Position numbers and translations under genes: made by a program. The notes beneath the pieces were generated by a model. That model did no database searches. It was given only the letters and a program-made list of their open reading frames with translations, and was not told where the DNA came from. This document shows, one piece after another, positions 23,220 through 35,728 of a DNA stretch of 64,000 nt. The stretch comes from Neoconidiobolus thromboides FSU 785 (lineage: Eukaryota; Entomophthoromycota; Entomophthoromycetes; Entomophthorales; Neoconidiobolaceae), in NCBI GenBank assembly GCA_025603075.1, contig MU626268.1, positions 144,796 through 208,795 of the forward strand. The letters are read 5' to 3'. Every line of letters starts with the position of its first letter. Within the stretch, counting starts at the first letter, position 1.

Positions 23220-24670
23220 TTGTTTTATTTATGCAGTTTAAAAATAAATAGAAGTTCCTTAGAGTTTTTTATAAATAACCTTAGTTTTCTGATTTAAAAA
23301 ATAAGAAAGCTATTGACTATAAGAGCAAATATTATATGCTAAAATATTTATATTACACTTTCAAACTTATTAAATTGTAATTATAGGTTGATTGATTATA
23401 TAAAACAGTTTTGTTGATTAATTTAATATAATTATAAAATGGAATTTATACAAGCCGAAATAAAATTTACAAACCCATTTTTTTATACATATGTTCTTAT
23501 TAAAAGAAACAAAAATATTCATTCAAAATAACTACTTATAATAGTAACTAGATTAATGCAAACTTACTGTTTACAATTTATACCATTCTACGCTTTATTA
23601 ATCAATAGTGCTTCAATAATTAATTTTTTGAACTAATTTTATTCTCTTTTTGATGAATAATCCTTCATTTTTTGATAAGAACTTAACTGAAAATTCTTAT
23701 TAAAAAGTTAAATTCTTATGTGGTATGATAGTGAATTACTCACTATTCTTCAAGATAAAATTGAATCAAATCAATTACCTGTTAAATCAAAAGAAGTGGT
23801 ATATTTGCATTAATAATATACAATATACATTATTAATACAAATTAAGAGTTCATTCAATAACTTTATTCAATAAGTTCAATTTATCTTTAGTATATATAA
23901 ATTTTATTTCATCTAAAAATTACTCACTTTTTAATATCTCTATCTAGTATTTAACTACAACATACATTTATCAATAATCATATGAATGAAAAGTATTATT
24001 AAAATCCTCGTTTCCTCAAGCACAGTATAATTAACCGTATTATTAGGCTAGAATAACATGACAGTGATTGAATGTGTGTTTTGTCAAAAGTAATATACTA
24101 GACCAAATGGATAGTTGAATTATTTCATACCATAGAAGTTATTTATTTATTTGATTGTGGCTATTCTATTGTATTTTAAAATACGTTTTTTTAATAAAAC
24201 TAATTTAAAGCGATAATTAACCTATCATACTATTAATTTATTATGACTTGTAATACTACAATAAACAATCTAGTAGAAACAATAAAACTAATTCAAATAA
24301 TATAATTACTTTAGGTTAAAATTGTATATAAATAAATATTATATAATCTAGATTATCCGATGCCTAATATTTTATTAAAATTAAAACTCAAAATCAAAAC
24401 CACTAAGAATTCTATTATATTATTTATTAATATATTAAGATTAGGCTTAAATTTAATTTATTATACAATTATTTTATGGTTTTAAGACAAATAGCCTATG
24501 CCAAATTAAGTAAATATTTTTATCCAATGAATCAATATGAGTCTATAAAAGCAAAATATTTAACAATCAAATCAAATCAAATTCAAAACCAATCGAAATA
24601 ATTAGATAAATCAACTCTCAACTTTTAGACAATTACTCTTTTAATTTAACTTAAATTTTATATTGAAATA

Positions 24671-26209
24671 ATGAGCGAACATACTATCAATACTACTCAA
24701 GAAAACCTTCATGTCAATGGAAAATGTGCTCCATGGACTCCTTATTCTTGGAAATCAAAGCCAATTAAACAACATGTTGAATATGAGGATCAAGCTGCAT
24801 TTGAAAAAGCAAAAGCTAAATTAATTCAACTTCCACCTTTAGTTACTGTTGATGAAGTAATCTATTAACACAAAGATTAATGAAATTTTTTAAACTCTTT
24901 AATTAGGTTAAGAAATTGAAAGTACACCTTAGAAATGTTGCTCTTGGGAAAGCTTTCCTTTTACAAGGTGGTGACTGTGCTGAACTTTTTGATTATTGTA
25001 CTAAAGTATTATTTGATTTATAATATTATTTAGATATGTATTAACTGTTTATAGGATCCTATTGAAAATAAACTTAAAGTTCTCATTCAAATGAGTTTAA
25101 CTCTTATTTATGGTGCAAGATTACCAGTGGTTAGAGTAGCAAGAATGGCAGGACAATATGCTAAGCCACGTTCTAGTCCAACTGAAAAAGTGGATGGTGT
25201 TGAATACCCAAGTTTCCGAGGAGATAATATTAATGGTTTTTCAGTTGATGAAAGAAAACCAGATCCAGAACGTTTAGTTGATGCTTATTTTCATTCTAGT
25301 GCTACCCTTAATTATGTACGTTCTTTATTAGCTTCTGGCTTTGCTAATCTTACTCGATTTGATAAATGGGATCTTTCTCATGTTAAATGCTCCTCTGCTC
25401 GTAAAGAATTTCAAGATATTGTGGATCAAATTTTAAATACTATGGATTTTATGGAAGTTATTGGCGCTGTCAACAGAGAACATGAACTTCCACCAGCATT
25501 CAATACCATTGATATGTTTATGTCTCATGAAGGTTTAGTTCTTGATTATGAAGCTGCTCTTACTCGCCCACATGTTGAAAAACATAGTGGAGAAACACGA
25601 TATTATAATTTAAGTACCCATTACGTTTGGGTTGGTGATCGTACTCGTCAACCGGATGGTGCTCATATTGAATATCTTTCTGGTATTGAAAATCCAATTG
25701 GTATTAAAGTCGGTCCAACTACTGATCCAGATACCCTTATTGAACTCCTTGATAAACTTAACCCACATAAGGAAATTGGTAAAATTACCTTAATTACTCG
25801 ATTTGGTGCCGACAAAGTTCACAATCATTTATCTAAATTCATCAAAGCAGTTCAAAAAACAGATCATATTGTTGTCTGGGTTTGTGATCCAATGCATGGA
25901 AATACAGAAACTAGTACTTGTGGTGTCAAGACTCGTCACTTCAATAATATTATGTCTGAAGTTGCCTCTTGTATCCGTATTCATGCTGAAAACCAATCAA
26001 AATTAAATGGGGTTCATTTCGAACTCACTGGAGAAACTGTAACTGAATGTTTAGGTGGTGGTATGGAATTAGATCATCATAATCTTAATGAAAACTATCA
26101 AACTTATTGTGACCCTCGTCTTAATTATGAACAATCTTTAGATATGGCTTTCCTCATTGCTCGCTGCTTTGAAAAGGAGAGATCTGGTCTTAAGAAATGT
26201 TGCCCTTAA
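24671..26209 (+). CDS. Class II 3-deoxy-D-arabino-heptulosonate-7-phosphate (DAHP) synthase
   Basis: First enzyme of the shikimate pathway, joining phosphoenolpyruvate and erythrose 4-phosphate. Exons 24671-24856, 24907-25005 and 25055-26209; 480 codons, 479 residues, close to the class II norm. Motifs: PWTPYSWKSKP near the start, LQGGDCAELFDY, MSLTLIYGARLPVVRVARMAGQYAKPRS, SHEGLVLDYE, YNLSTHYVWVGDRTRQ, NPIGIKVGPTTDPD, ITRFGADKVHNHL, VWVCDPMHGNT, GVHFELTGETVTECLGGG, YCDPRLNYEQSLD. The metal ligands Cys, His, Glu and Asp lie in these blocks. Fungi such as Neurospora carry a class II enzyme beside the class I AroFGH-type isozymes, so this need not be a transfer. Codon usage is like its neighbours. 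Confidence 0.95.
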
Positions 26210-26444
26210 ATTTAGGACCAATCCTTCTATCCCTTTATTATTCAACGTTTCTATTCCCCCTTTACTATAGCCAACTCTCTTATTATCTAAAATAAAGTGA
26301 ATCATTGTCCTTTCAATTTGATTTTTTGAAATTTGAAATTTCGAATTTTTTTGTTAGTTTAAGAATTAGTTATAAAAAGATGACTCAGAATTAAAAATAT
26401 AAATTCAATTAAGGGGATAATTTTATTAATTAAAGATAATCAAA

Positions 26445-27680
26445 CTAAACAATAGGATTGAATCTTAACATTGTATTAAATTCAGTTCTTAATTGAACAG
26501 CTTCAGCTAAATTTTCCACAAACATACCATCAGCGCCCATTTTAAAAAAGTAATAAAATTCATCTCTGGTATCACCTTTAAAGCAAGTGGATTTACAACC
26601 AAAATTAGCAGGTTCTCTAGAATCATAAAAAGTATATGGTACTACTTTAAGATTTCTTTGATGACATTCTTTAATAAGATCTTTGGCTTTAATAAACCCA
26701 CCTAAACTTTCAACTTCTTTTGGATCATATGTTACATTACGTGCTTGAAATTCATCCGCAATTTCATTTAAATGAAAATCTTTACGTGTGGAAAACCAAG
26801 TGGCATATCGAGCTACAATATCTAACCCTTTAGGTGTATAAAACCAAGCATATTTATCTACGAGAGCAACATGTTCGACTTTAGATGGATGGGTAAATTT
26901 GGTGAGATATTTCAAACTTTCGAAATCAAAGTTTTGTAAAACTACTTTACCACAAGGAACTTTAACTTCTTTTTTAGGAGAACATTTGTCTTGAATATCT
27001 TTGGAAATTTTAGCTTGACAGTTTTCAACATCCCCTTCTTTAAGTGGGTACCCATTTTTTCTAAGTATTTCTAATACTTTATCTTCAAAATATCTTGGAT
27101 TTTCAGGTCGAAGTGAAGAATGAAGCGCTGCATGTTTAATTTCAGGTACGATTTTAATCGGCTTTTTAAAAAGATATGATAAATGATGAGCATTATCAAT
27201 AAATTGTTGAAATGATGGGATCTTAAAAATTTGATTATAAAATTGGGGTCGAGTACCAACAACTGCTTGTTTGACTCGAACTTTACTTAATTCTTTAAAG
27301 GTGAAATCCGAAATAAAATAAACATCTTTTAAAGTAACAGCAGTATTATCAATAACTCCAGTGAAGTTACGCTTAAGATGATCAAATTCAGGTAATTCTT
27401 TAACGTTAGTACCTTCTTCAATATGTAAATCATGATAACATACTGGTACCCCATCTTTTGTTAAAACTAAATCTGGTTCTAAATAATCCATACCATCCAT
27501 AACTGCATTCCAATAGCCTCCAATGGTATGTTGGGGTAAATGAGGCTTCACGCCTCGATGAGAGAAAAGTTCAGTTGGTTTTCCAGAGAGAGTAGGCCAT
27601 TTTACACCCGAAATATCTTCAATATGAGCGGAAACAAGGTTCAATGTGATAATACCAAAGAAATTAATAAAAGACTTCAT
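26445..27680 (-). CDS. Secreted glycerophosphodiester phosphodiesterase (GDPD)
   Basis: GDPD enzymes hydrolyse glycerophosphodiesters to glycerol 3-phosphate and an alcohol. Single-exon frame of 411 residues. A signal peptide is likely at the start (MKSFINFFGIITLNLVSA). Catalytic blocks: FSHRG, then MDYLEPDLVLTKDGVPVCYHD carrying the metal and catalytic Glu, Asp and His of the TIM-barrel GDPD domain. IVPEIK and ADGMFVENL close the barrel. The long insertion between strands resembles bacterial GlpQ-type enzymes. It is one of the few long genes here with no intron, which could reflect bacterial origin but is weak evidence alone. It converges on the DAHP synthase gene with 235 bp between stops. 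Confidence 0.9.
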   Translation of the reverse strand: MKSFINFFGIITLNLVSAHIEDISGVKWPTLSGKPTELFSHRGVKPHLPQHTIGGYWNAVMDGMDYLEPDLVLTKDGVPVCYHDLHIEEGTNVKELPEFDHLKRNFTGVIDNTAVTLKDVYFISDFTFKELSKVRVKQAVVGTRPQFYNQIFKIPSFQQFIDNAHHLSYLFKKPIKIVPEIKHAALHSSLRPENPRYFEDKVLEILRKNGYPLKEGDVENCQAKISKDIQDKCSPKKEVKVPCGKVVLQNFDFESLKYLTKFTHPSKVEHVALVDKYAWFYTPKGLDIVARYATWFSTRKDFHLNEIADEFQARNVTYDPKEVESLGGFIKAKDLIKECHQRNLKVVPYTFYDSREPANFGCKSTCFKGDTRDEFYYFFKMGADGMFVENLAEAVQLRTEFNTMLRFNPIV

Positions 27681-28857
27681 TTTTTTAATATTGTCAAGTT
27701 GATTAAGCTAGGTTGAACGATCAAATTGAAATTGTAAACTATTTATACATTTTTAAAAAAAAAGATTAATTGCACAACATAGAAATATTTATTACTGTGA
27801 TAATATTTTTGTTTTAATATTAATTTTGTACCTATTGTTTTATCATGCTCACCATCCGATTTACCAATCATATTTTAAGATGAATAATACAATTATGGGT
27901 CATAATTCTTAGTTATAAAATCTTGGGGTATTTTGAATGTTTATCGAAGTTAAGATTGGCATTTTTAATTAGAAAATCCTAAAGGTTGAAGACTGCAATG
28001 GTTGAAGTAATTATTGAAGTTTTGATATCAATTTTTAAATAAAATAAGTCTTAATTCTTAATATTTTTAACCAAATAAATAATTTACCATTGTAATCAAT
28101 AACTTTTACTTTTTTTTAAATCTTAAGATACAAGAACAATTTAAATTAACCATATAGTTAACTAAAGCTAATAACAAACTAGTAAAATTCTTAAAAAAAG
28201 AATAAATTATACTTCTATATAAAAAGAACATTATAAAGTTTTAAGTAATACAAACGGACTTTATTAGCTAATACAAAGTTGGAAAGTCCGAAGTTTTTAA
28301 AAGAGAGGTGGAAAAGTACTTGATACTTAATAGATAATAAATAGTGTAAAAGTCAATGAAATATTGAGGATTGTGTCTGTAAAAGGAAAGGAACAAAATT
28401 AAAAAAAGGTTCAATTAATTTATTTGATATATAACATTATATTTAGTATTTTAAATATTTCAAAAAAAAAAGGACATTAAAAGTAACAAAAAGATATTAA
28501 ATAAAGGATTATTCTATAGTAATTTAAATATTACTATTATTTAGGGTAATCTGGTTTGTGAAAATGATAACTATTAAATCATCTGAAGTTGAGATTGTAT
28601 TTTATTTTTTTAAATTATAAAGAGTACAAATATTGTTTTAGTTTTACGCTAATTGAATATTAATTGAGCTAAAAATAGATGAATAAATAAAATTAAATAA
28701 TTTGGATAGTTAATATAGAAGTTTAATAATATTGTGAATTGATTTATAGCAACATTCTAATTTTCTAAATTGAAAGTTTCGATAATTAGTATAGTTGATA
28801 ATCATTATCAAAAACAAAGTTTAGAATAGTTGAAAATTCAACTATCCGATATTATAA

Positions 28858-28964
28858 TATGAGGATGTTTTTTTTGGTTTCATTACTTTTTCTATCTTTT
28901 AAGCGCTATTTGAGTAGAAAAATTGTTAGTAAAATTCTTATATATAAAAATACCTTCCCACATA
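28858..28964 (-). mobile_element. MITE copy
   Basis: Reverse copy from TATGAGGATGTTTTTTTTGG to TACCTTCCCACATA, core AAGCGCTATTTGAGTAGAAA. Confidence 0.85.
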
Positions 28965-29580
28965 TATATAATAAGTTTCATAACAGATTAAATGAACTAG
29001 TTGTTTTCTGTATATAATATTAGCAACTTTAATTTGCTTAAATTAAAACATTAAAACATTAAATTATACTTTTAAATAATATAACAACTTTATTATATTC
29101 AAATATCTATATTTGATTAAATTGTTCTAGATAAATTCAATAATTATTTTTATCTTGAATGATGAATTTTCACCTTCTTCAATTTCAATAATAGAATTTC
29201 TAATTTAATATTAACATTATTTATATAGCTAAAAATATTTATTAAATTTAAACAATTTATAATATTATCTATTATAGCTATACACTCTATTAGGTTTTGA
29301 TTTTCAGTAACAAATTATTTTTGATAATACTAATTTCATTGTACCTCTTTTTAACATAAATTTTATAACATAAATTATGTTATTTAAATTAACATTTACT
29401 TAAAATTACAAATAAAAATATAAAATTAAATTTAAGTAATTTTTCAGATAGTAATAAACAAAATGTTACTATTAATAAAATATTAAGAGTAAAACAATAG
29501 AACTGGATTATAGTTAATTTTAGAATTTAATATTAATTAAGAGCATTTCAAAGTTACATATTTAAATAAAATGTAATAAA

Positions 29581-29687
29581 TATTGGGGATGTATTTTTTT
29601 GTATAAGAATTTTACTAACAATCTTTCCACTCAAATAGCGCTCAAAAATGAAAAAAAATAATGAAACCAAAAAAAACATCCCTCTTA
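29581..29687 (+). mobile_element. MITE copy
   Basis: Forward copy from TATTGGGGATGTATTTTTTTG to AAAAAACATCCCTCTTA, core ACAATCTTTCCACTCAAATAGCG in part. It lies about 320 bp upstream of the Swd1-like gene. Confidence 0.85.
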
Positions 29688-30010
29688 TTATAAAATTAAG
29701 TTTACATCTATCAAAATTAAGCTGGTTTTTCAAAAATCTTATTAAACTGCTTATTTTAACTTTTGATATTTTGATGTGTTTTTATTTCCACTTTTATTTG
29801 TATTGCATCTATCTAAAATTTCTAATAAATATCCTTTCTCATGATTGGTTGATAAACCTACCAATCAGGTTCAAGCTAACCTTCACAATGAGTGATAAAC
29901 TTCTCATAATCTAATTTTTTTAATTCATATTATGACCAAACAAAATTAAAATCATTATCCCCTCCAACGATCAATAATATATATAATAATAATAATAGTA
30001 ACAATAACAA

Positions 30011-33000
30011 ATGAATTATTCCTTACTTGATCCATTTAATATTGGGTTTCCAGATCATATTAAATCCAAAATAGTGTTTACAAATGCAGTGAAATTGAAG
30101 TTTAATCGTCTAGGTACCTATCTTGCAGCTGGCAATAATAGTGGGGAAGTTGGTATATTTTCTACTGATATATTTACACTAATTAAAAAAATTCAAATCA
30201 AAGAATCATTTATAACTACGTTGAGGTAGGTTGTTCATTATTGTTAAAGGAATTTGTTTTTAATAAGTGAAATATTGTTTAGTTTTTCTCAAGATAATGA
30301 ATATTTAGCTATTGGTACTAAAGAAGGTTATATATCTATTTTTAATTTAATATTGGAAAAAGAAATTTGTTTTATTGAACTAAATTATCCCATTATTGAA
30401 TTGGAAATTATACCGGGAAAAAAGTAATTTTAATTTTTTTAAAAAGTTAAGTGGAACTAAATTAATACGTTTTTAATATTTAGAAGTTTAGTTTTTGTTT
30501 TGACTAGAGAATTAGATCCTTTGATTTTAGATATTAAGAGTGATGTTCCAATTCAAACTTATTTAAAAGCAGAGTCGGAGCAAATTTTAGATATTGATTC
30601 TCAAAGATGGTGTGAGTAAGTTATTTCTTTATTATAAAGATTCAAAATATAAATTAAAAAATATTCACAAATATTAGTAAACTTAATTTGAGCTCTATCT
30701 AATCTATTTTTATTAGTCAAATGTTTGATTTTACTTCCGGTTGTATTGATCGGTTAGGAAAATTTTTAATAGTTGGAACAAGTAAAGGTTTATTAGCAGT
30801 TTATCATTTTGAAAGTGAGCGTTATGTACATATTGAAAGGAATTCAAGGACAACCATAAAACAAGTATTATTTAATAAAAATTTAAGGTAAAATTTATTT
30901 CTATTATTAAATAATAATAATTTAATTTAATTTAATTTATATAGTGAAATTTTATTAAATTGTAAAAATCATATTAAAGTAGTTAAATTTAATATTGAAT
31001 TAATTGAAAATGAAAATATCAAAGTATCATTCAATTATACAACAAAATATCAAAATCATCTTGATGCAGGAGAATGGCAGTATTGTAATTTTGATAATAC
31101 AGGGGATTATATAGTAGGAGTCTCAGACAAAGATATAGATCGTAAAATACATATATGGGAAAGAAGTTCTGCTCAATTACATTCGTTATTAGTTGGACCA
31201 GGAAATAAAGTATATGATTTAGTTTGGCATCCGTTAGCACCCACATTAGCCTCTTTAGGTATCAACGGTAAAATTTGGTTTTGGGCACCCACTTATTCAC
31301 AAAAATGGTCTGGATTTTCACCCTTTTTTTCTGAATTAACACAAAATTTAGTATTTAGAGAACCTGAAAATGCATATGATTTACCTTATTCTCACAAAAG
31401 TCACCAAAGGCATGATTCTACTAAAAAATCGTCACCTAAATATAAAGGTAATAGATTAGATACTAATGAAGAAGATGATATTATTGTTGATGTTTGTACT
31501 ATTGATAATCCATTTTCATTGAGTTTAAATCATGATTTCAAAGGTAATTTAAATCAAATTAATTATGATGAAGCATTTGAATTACCTTTGATACCTATTA
31601 CCGAAAATATTACATCGCCGGAGTTAAAGGATGAAAATAAATTAAATTTAGAAAATGAAGAACAAACAGATTTAGAAAATGAGAAGCATTTTGAATCTAA
31701 TAACAATAATAACAATAAATTATCAACTCAATCACCAGCTTCTTTGTCAAATGAAAATGATATTATAAAGGAAAATATTATTAAAGATAATTTACTTGAT
31801 AATAGTGAATATATTAAAAAAGAAGATGTATTAAAAGATTCAAATGAAAGTGATAAAGTAACAGATGTCATGAAAGAAACAAAAACAAAAATAGAAACAG
31901 AAACAGAAGTAATAGTTTCTAATAATAACGAAAAGAATCAAGATGAAACAACGTATAAGAGATCGCTGTACAATCATTATGATAGCAATGAAAGAATAGA
32001 TTATAATAATCGACGTAGTCCGATAGAAGATTATAATTATAGAAGCTCCTATTATAAAGATAGATATGAAAGAGATTACTATGATAGTTATTATTCTAAT
32101 CGTCAATCATATGATTATCGAAAATATAATAGGGAACGATATAATTTACCTCCAAGAAATCGACATAGATCAAGTTATTATCAATCTAATAGATATTTTA
32201 ATGGAGATCATTATAGTCCACAAAGAGATAATGATAGATATGATTATAATGATTTAAGAGATAATAGAAATACATCTGATAAATACAATAATAATAGGGA
32301 TTACTATAATCAACAAGATAACTATAGTAGAAATGATAAATTTTATTACAATTCAAGATACGAAGATAGAAATTATTATAAAGATAATTTAGAAGATAAC
32401 TATGAATTTGATGAGAAAGAGAATAAAACTAAACAACAAAACTCACCTTATAACATCAATAATAGTAATAAACAATCTTATTATGATGATTATAATTATC
32501 GAAAAAGAAGTTCAATAAATGAAACCCATAATAATAATGAAGAAGATGTAAATAATATTGATTATTCAAAAAGTTCTTATGGTGCATTATCAAAAGAAAT
32601 ATACTCTAATTTCAAATATAAAACAAGGGATGATAGTTATTATAATAAGAAATATAAAGAATATAATGATGAAGAGGATAAAAAAGAGAAAGAAAAACAA
32701 AAAGAAAAAGAGAAAGCTAATTTGAATAAAGAAGAGAATATCAAAAGTGATGAGGGAGAATATTCAGAAGAAGGAATTATTGATGATAACAAAAAAGAAA
32801 ATCATCAAATTGATGAAGAAAATGAAAAGAATCAAGAACATATTAACAAAGATAAAAAGATAGATGAACTTGATAGTTTTAAGAAGGATCATCTTGTTAA
32901 TAAAATCGAAGCTTCAATCATAGTCAATGAAAATCAAGATAATAAAGATATCGTTGAATCAACTAACACCAACATCAATACTAATAAAATGGAAGAATCA

Positions 33001-33270
33001 AAAATTAATTTAGATATTAATGATACTACTACTACCACTACTACTACTATTCCAATTAATACCTCTATAATTAGTAAATTTTATTCGCCTAATAAAAAAC
33101 AAGTTAAAGGAAGTGGGTTATTTATACTAAAAAACAAACAAAATCCATTAAGTAATAGTAATAATTTATCTCATGGAATTGGGAGTAGTAATGTTGTTGT
33201 TCAACGTAGTAAAGCAGTCCAAGAAGCTTTTGAAGATGGGGAAATTGAAGAGGGAGAAATTGAAGAATAA
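30011..33270 (+). CDS. SWD1: Swd1/RBBP5-like WD40 subunit of COMPASS with a long low-complexity tail
   Basis: Swd1/RBBP5 scaffolds the COMPASS (SET1/MLL) histone H3 Lys4 methyltransferase in the nucleus. Exons 30011-30225, 30283-30423, 30484-30615, 30717-30887 and 30945-33270; 2985 nt, 994 residues. The opening LLDPFNIGFPDHI matches the family N-terminus (LLDPF..P). WD-like repeats follow: YLAAGNNSGEVGIFST, YLAIGTKEGYISIFN, FLIVGTSKGLLAVYHF, YIVGVSDKDIDRKIHIWER, and LASLGINGKIWFWAP. After the WENFSAF-like region (QKWSGFSPFFSEL) and the acidic DDIIVDV stretch, a tail of over 400 residues begins. It is dominated by Asn, Asp, Tyr, Arg, Ser and later Lys/Glu runs and ends GEIEEGEIEE. Swd1/RBBP5 proteins are usually 430-540 residues, so the tail doubles the size. 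Confidence 0.9.
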
Positions 33271-33599
33271 GTTTGAATTAATAAATATTTAAGTTTTGAG
33301 AATTTTTGATTGAAATATAAGTTGCATCTCCACTTTTTTATTGTTGTTATTGCTATTGTTATTGAAAGTCGTTAAATTTTATGAGATGGAGGAGCTTTTT
33401 TATAAACATTAAGTGATTAGTAGTTAATAATTAATCAATTAATTAATTAATATTAGTTAACTGAAGAATTTAATATTTACAATAAAACAAATATTGTTTG
33501 ATTTTAATTACTTTTTCAGTTACTATCCTATTTGATATTTTAAATAAATTGAAATTATAAAGCTAACTCTAATAATATTCCAATTCTAATAACCTTTAA
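33271..33599. other. Short space between convergent genes
   Basis: About 330 nt holding the 3' flanks of the Swd1-like and phosphatase genes. Nothing else seen. Confidence 0.4.
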
Positions 33600-34713
33600 T
33601 TAGTGAAAGGGAGGTAACCCAAATAACTCAGGTTGAAACTCTTCCATTGAAGTTAAAATTTGAGTTGCACCGATATCACTACCTGCCATTTCTAAAAGTT
33701 TAGGATCTGGGATCCAAATGGTCTATAAATTTAACATTAATTTTTCAATAATAAAATAAAATAAAGTGGAAAAAGTTCTTACTTTCATTTGAGCATTAAC
33801 ACCCGCTTGAACTCCCGGTATAGCATCTTCAAAAACTAAACATTTTTTGGAATCTTTAGCTCCCAATTGTTGAGCCGCTTCTAAAAATATATCTGGGGCG
33901 GGTTTACCATGTAATACATTGGGATTATCACCACAAATAATTTGATCAAATAAACTAAAGAGTTCTTGATTATTTTGAGATTTGACTAAAAATGCTTTGT
34001 GATGGGAACTGGTGGCTACCTAATTGAAGAGAGGATTACTGACTATGGAGGGAGGGAGATACAAAATAATGAAACTTACTGCAATAGGTATTTTATGTTG
34101 TTTTAAATGTTTTATTAATCGCTAGAGTTTGAAGTTTGAGATGTTAATTTTATAATTGAACAGAATGAACAAATATAATGTTATTACCATAACACCAGGT
34201 AATGGTTTACAATGTGGAAATTTTTCATTCTATATTAATATTAATATTAATATTTGTTTAATATTTATTAGATAATAGTTATAAATAATAATTTACTTGT
34301 AATCGGTTTCTTTCAGTTAAATATTCCTCTGCTGTTATGGGTAAATTATGGGTGTCAATAAATAATTTAGTAGCCTAGAACGATGGGAATATTAGTTTTA
34401 TAATTCTAAAAACAGATGAAATACTATTTTATTTATTTTACATCTTTTTGATTTCTACCCATCATTTGAGCTTTCAATTCCCAAGTAAACTCTTTCCCAT
34501 AGCGACTAAGGATTTCATCTATGTACAAAAATATATTACTATTTTATAATCTAGTATTGGTAATTGATTTTACTTGATACTTCGGAATATACTCGTTCAG
34601 TATCCTATAGAATTTGAATTAATTGTTATTTAATCAGAAGATTTCAATTTTACAAGTAATAAACCATCCATATCAAAGATACAATATTGAATTGAGTTAT
34701 CCGATTCGGTCAT
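33600..34713 (-). CDS. PUDP: Pseudouridine-5'-phosphatase-like HAD hydrolase
   Basis: HAD phosphatase whose human counterpart (PUDP/HDHD1) dephosphorylates pseudouridine 5'-monophosphate. Eight exons (minus): 34713-34654, 34604-34574, 34518-34442, 34374-34297, 34229-34188, 34121-34080, 34019-33783, 33722-33600; 690 nt, 229 residues. Motif I is IFDMDGLLLDTERVYS, split by an intron between Leu and Asp. Further matches to the human protein: LMKAQMMGR-like WELKAQMMGRNQ, PLPGVMRLIKHLKQHKIPIAVATSS (motif II), FDQIICGDNP, HGKPAPDIFLEAAQQLG (motif III Lys), KKCLVFEDAIPGVQAG (motif IV), and the end FQPELFGLP. Length equals the human enzyme (228). Three exons are 31, 42 and 42 nt. Confidence 0.92.
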
Positions 34714-35728
34714 CTTGAATTTTATGAAAGAAAAAAACAATCAATAATCAATTTACATTCTTATTAAATTGATAATTTATTCGCTTTAATTTAGAAATTA
34801 ATCTTAAATTTAATTTATTACAATAATATATCATGTTTTTAGTATGTATGTGGACTAAATAAGCTCTCATTTAAGAGCTTTAATTGATTCATTAAGCGCT
34901 ATCTAGACACAAGAATTCCATTATTGATTCGAAAAAACATTACTACATAAAACATGTTTGAACTAAAATAACGAAATAATTTCGGTTTTAGAAATTCGAA
35001 TTATTGAATTAATACTGTTTTTGGAATCGAGTATTTCTAATATAGAAAAATCGCTTTATAGTCCTCATGTTGAACTAAAGCTGCTATTCGATTCTATGTT
35101 AAAAATATATAAAATGAAGATTGTATATGGGGATGTATTTTTGTGTTTAAGGATTTTACTAACAAATTTTCTGCTCCAAATAGTGCTTAGAAAATGGAAA
35201 AGTAATGAAACCAAAAAAACATCTCCCTATTATCTTGATTGTTCTATATTGAATTTTTTAAATGATTAGAAACTATTACTTTTTATTAAAATTAATTTGA
35301 GTTATTTCTTTATTGGTGTTTTTTATATATACAAGTTTGAATATATTTATTATCTTAATATAAACAATACAGAAATTATTCAAAATAATATATAGTTATT
35401 TAAATATTAGCATTAGTAGATAGTAATATATTAAATTTATAAAATTGAAATTAATTGAAATTAGACGCTGCGAAATTTGAACTAAATTTAAATTTTGAAC
35501 TCAAAAAAGAATAAAATTAAATCTGTAATAAGAGTAATAAGCTTCTTACAAAAATCAAGGTAAGGCTTGGGTCCTATTATATACCATGTCACATCCATTA
35601 AAGAATCAATATTGATTTCAACCAAGAAAATAAATTATGTTGGCAATAAATTAACTTTCTTTTTTATTAGCTTGTCTTTAAATTCGGGAGGACCCCTTGA
35701 ACACAAGTATTATAAATAATTAACCAAG
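34714..35728. other. Intergenic with one MITE, promoter region of P0
   Basis: About 1 kb between divergent genes. The frame at 35021-35269 runs through a MITE and is not a gene. Confidence 0.45.
35125..35229 (+). mobile_element. MITE copy
   Basis: Forward copy from TATGGGGATGTATTTTTGTG to AAAAACATCTCCCTA, with both TIRs nearly intact. It lies about 500 bp upstream of the P0 ATG. Confidence 0.88.

Larger units (their letters stand above)
21753..24670. other. Gene-poor intergenic stretch with four MITE copies
   Basis: About 2.9 kb. Beside the MITE copies listed separately I see only short frames; one at 23717-23812 (31 codons) has no recognisable family. The DAHP synthase promoter should lie near the right end. 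Confidence 0.45.
27681..30010. other. Gene-poor intergenic stretch with two MITE copies
   Basis: About 2.3 kb between divergent genes, extremely AT-rich. The frame at 29648-29914 starts inside a MITE and is not a gene. Confidence 0.45.

Noticed and set aside
23717-23812. Short frame MWYDSELLTILQDK to KSKEVVYLH
   Set aside because: Looks coding by eye but is 31 codons, isolated and unrecognised.
26381-26387. TGACTCA motif
   Set aside because: Lies between two convergent gene ends, so a promoter role is unlikely.
29648-29914. 88-codon plus-strand frame
   Set aside because: Begins inside a MITE and continues into AT-rich spacer with no domain.
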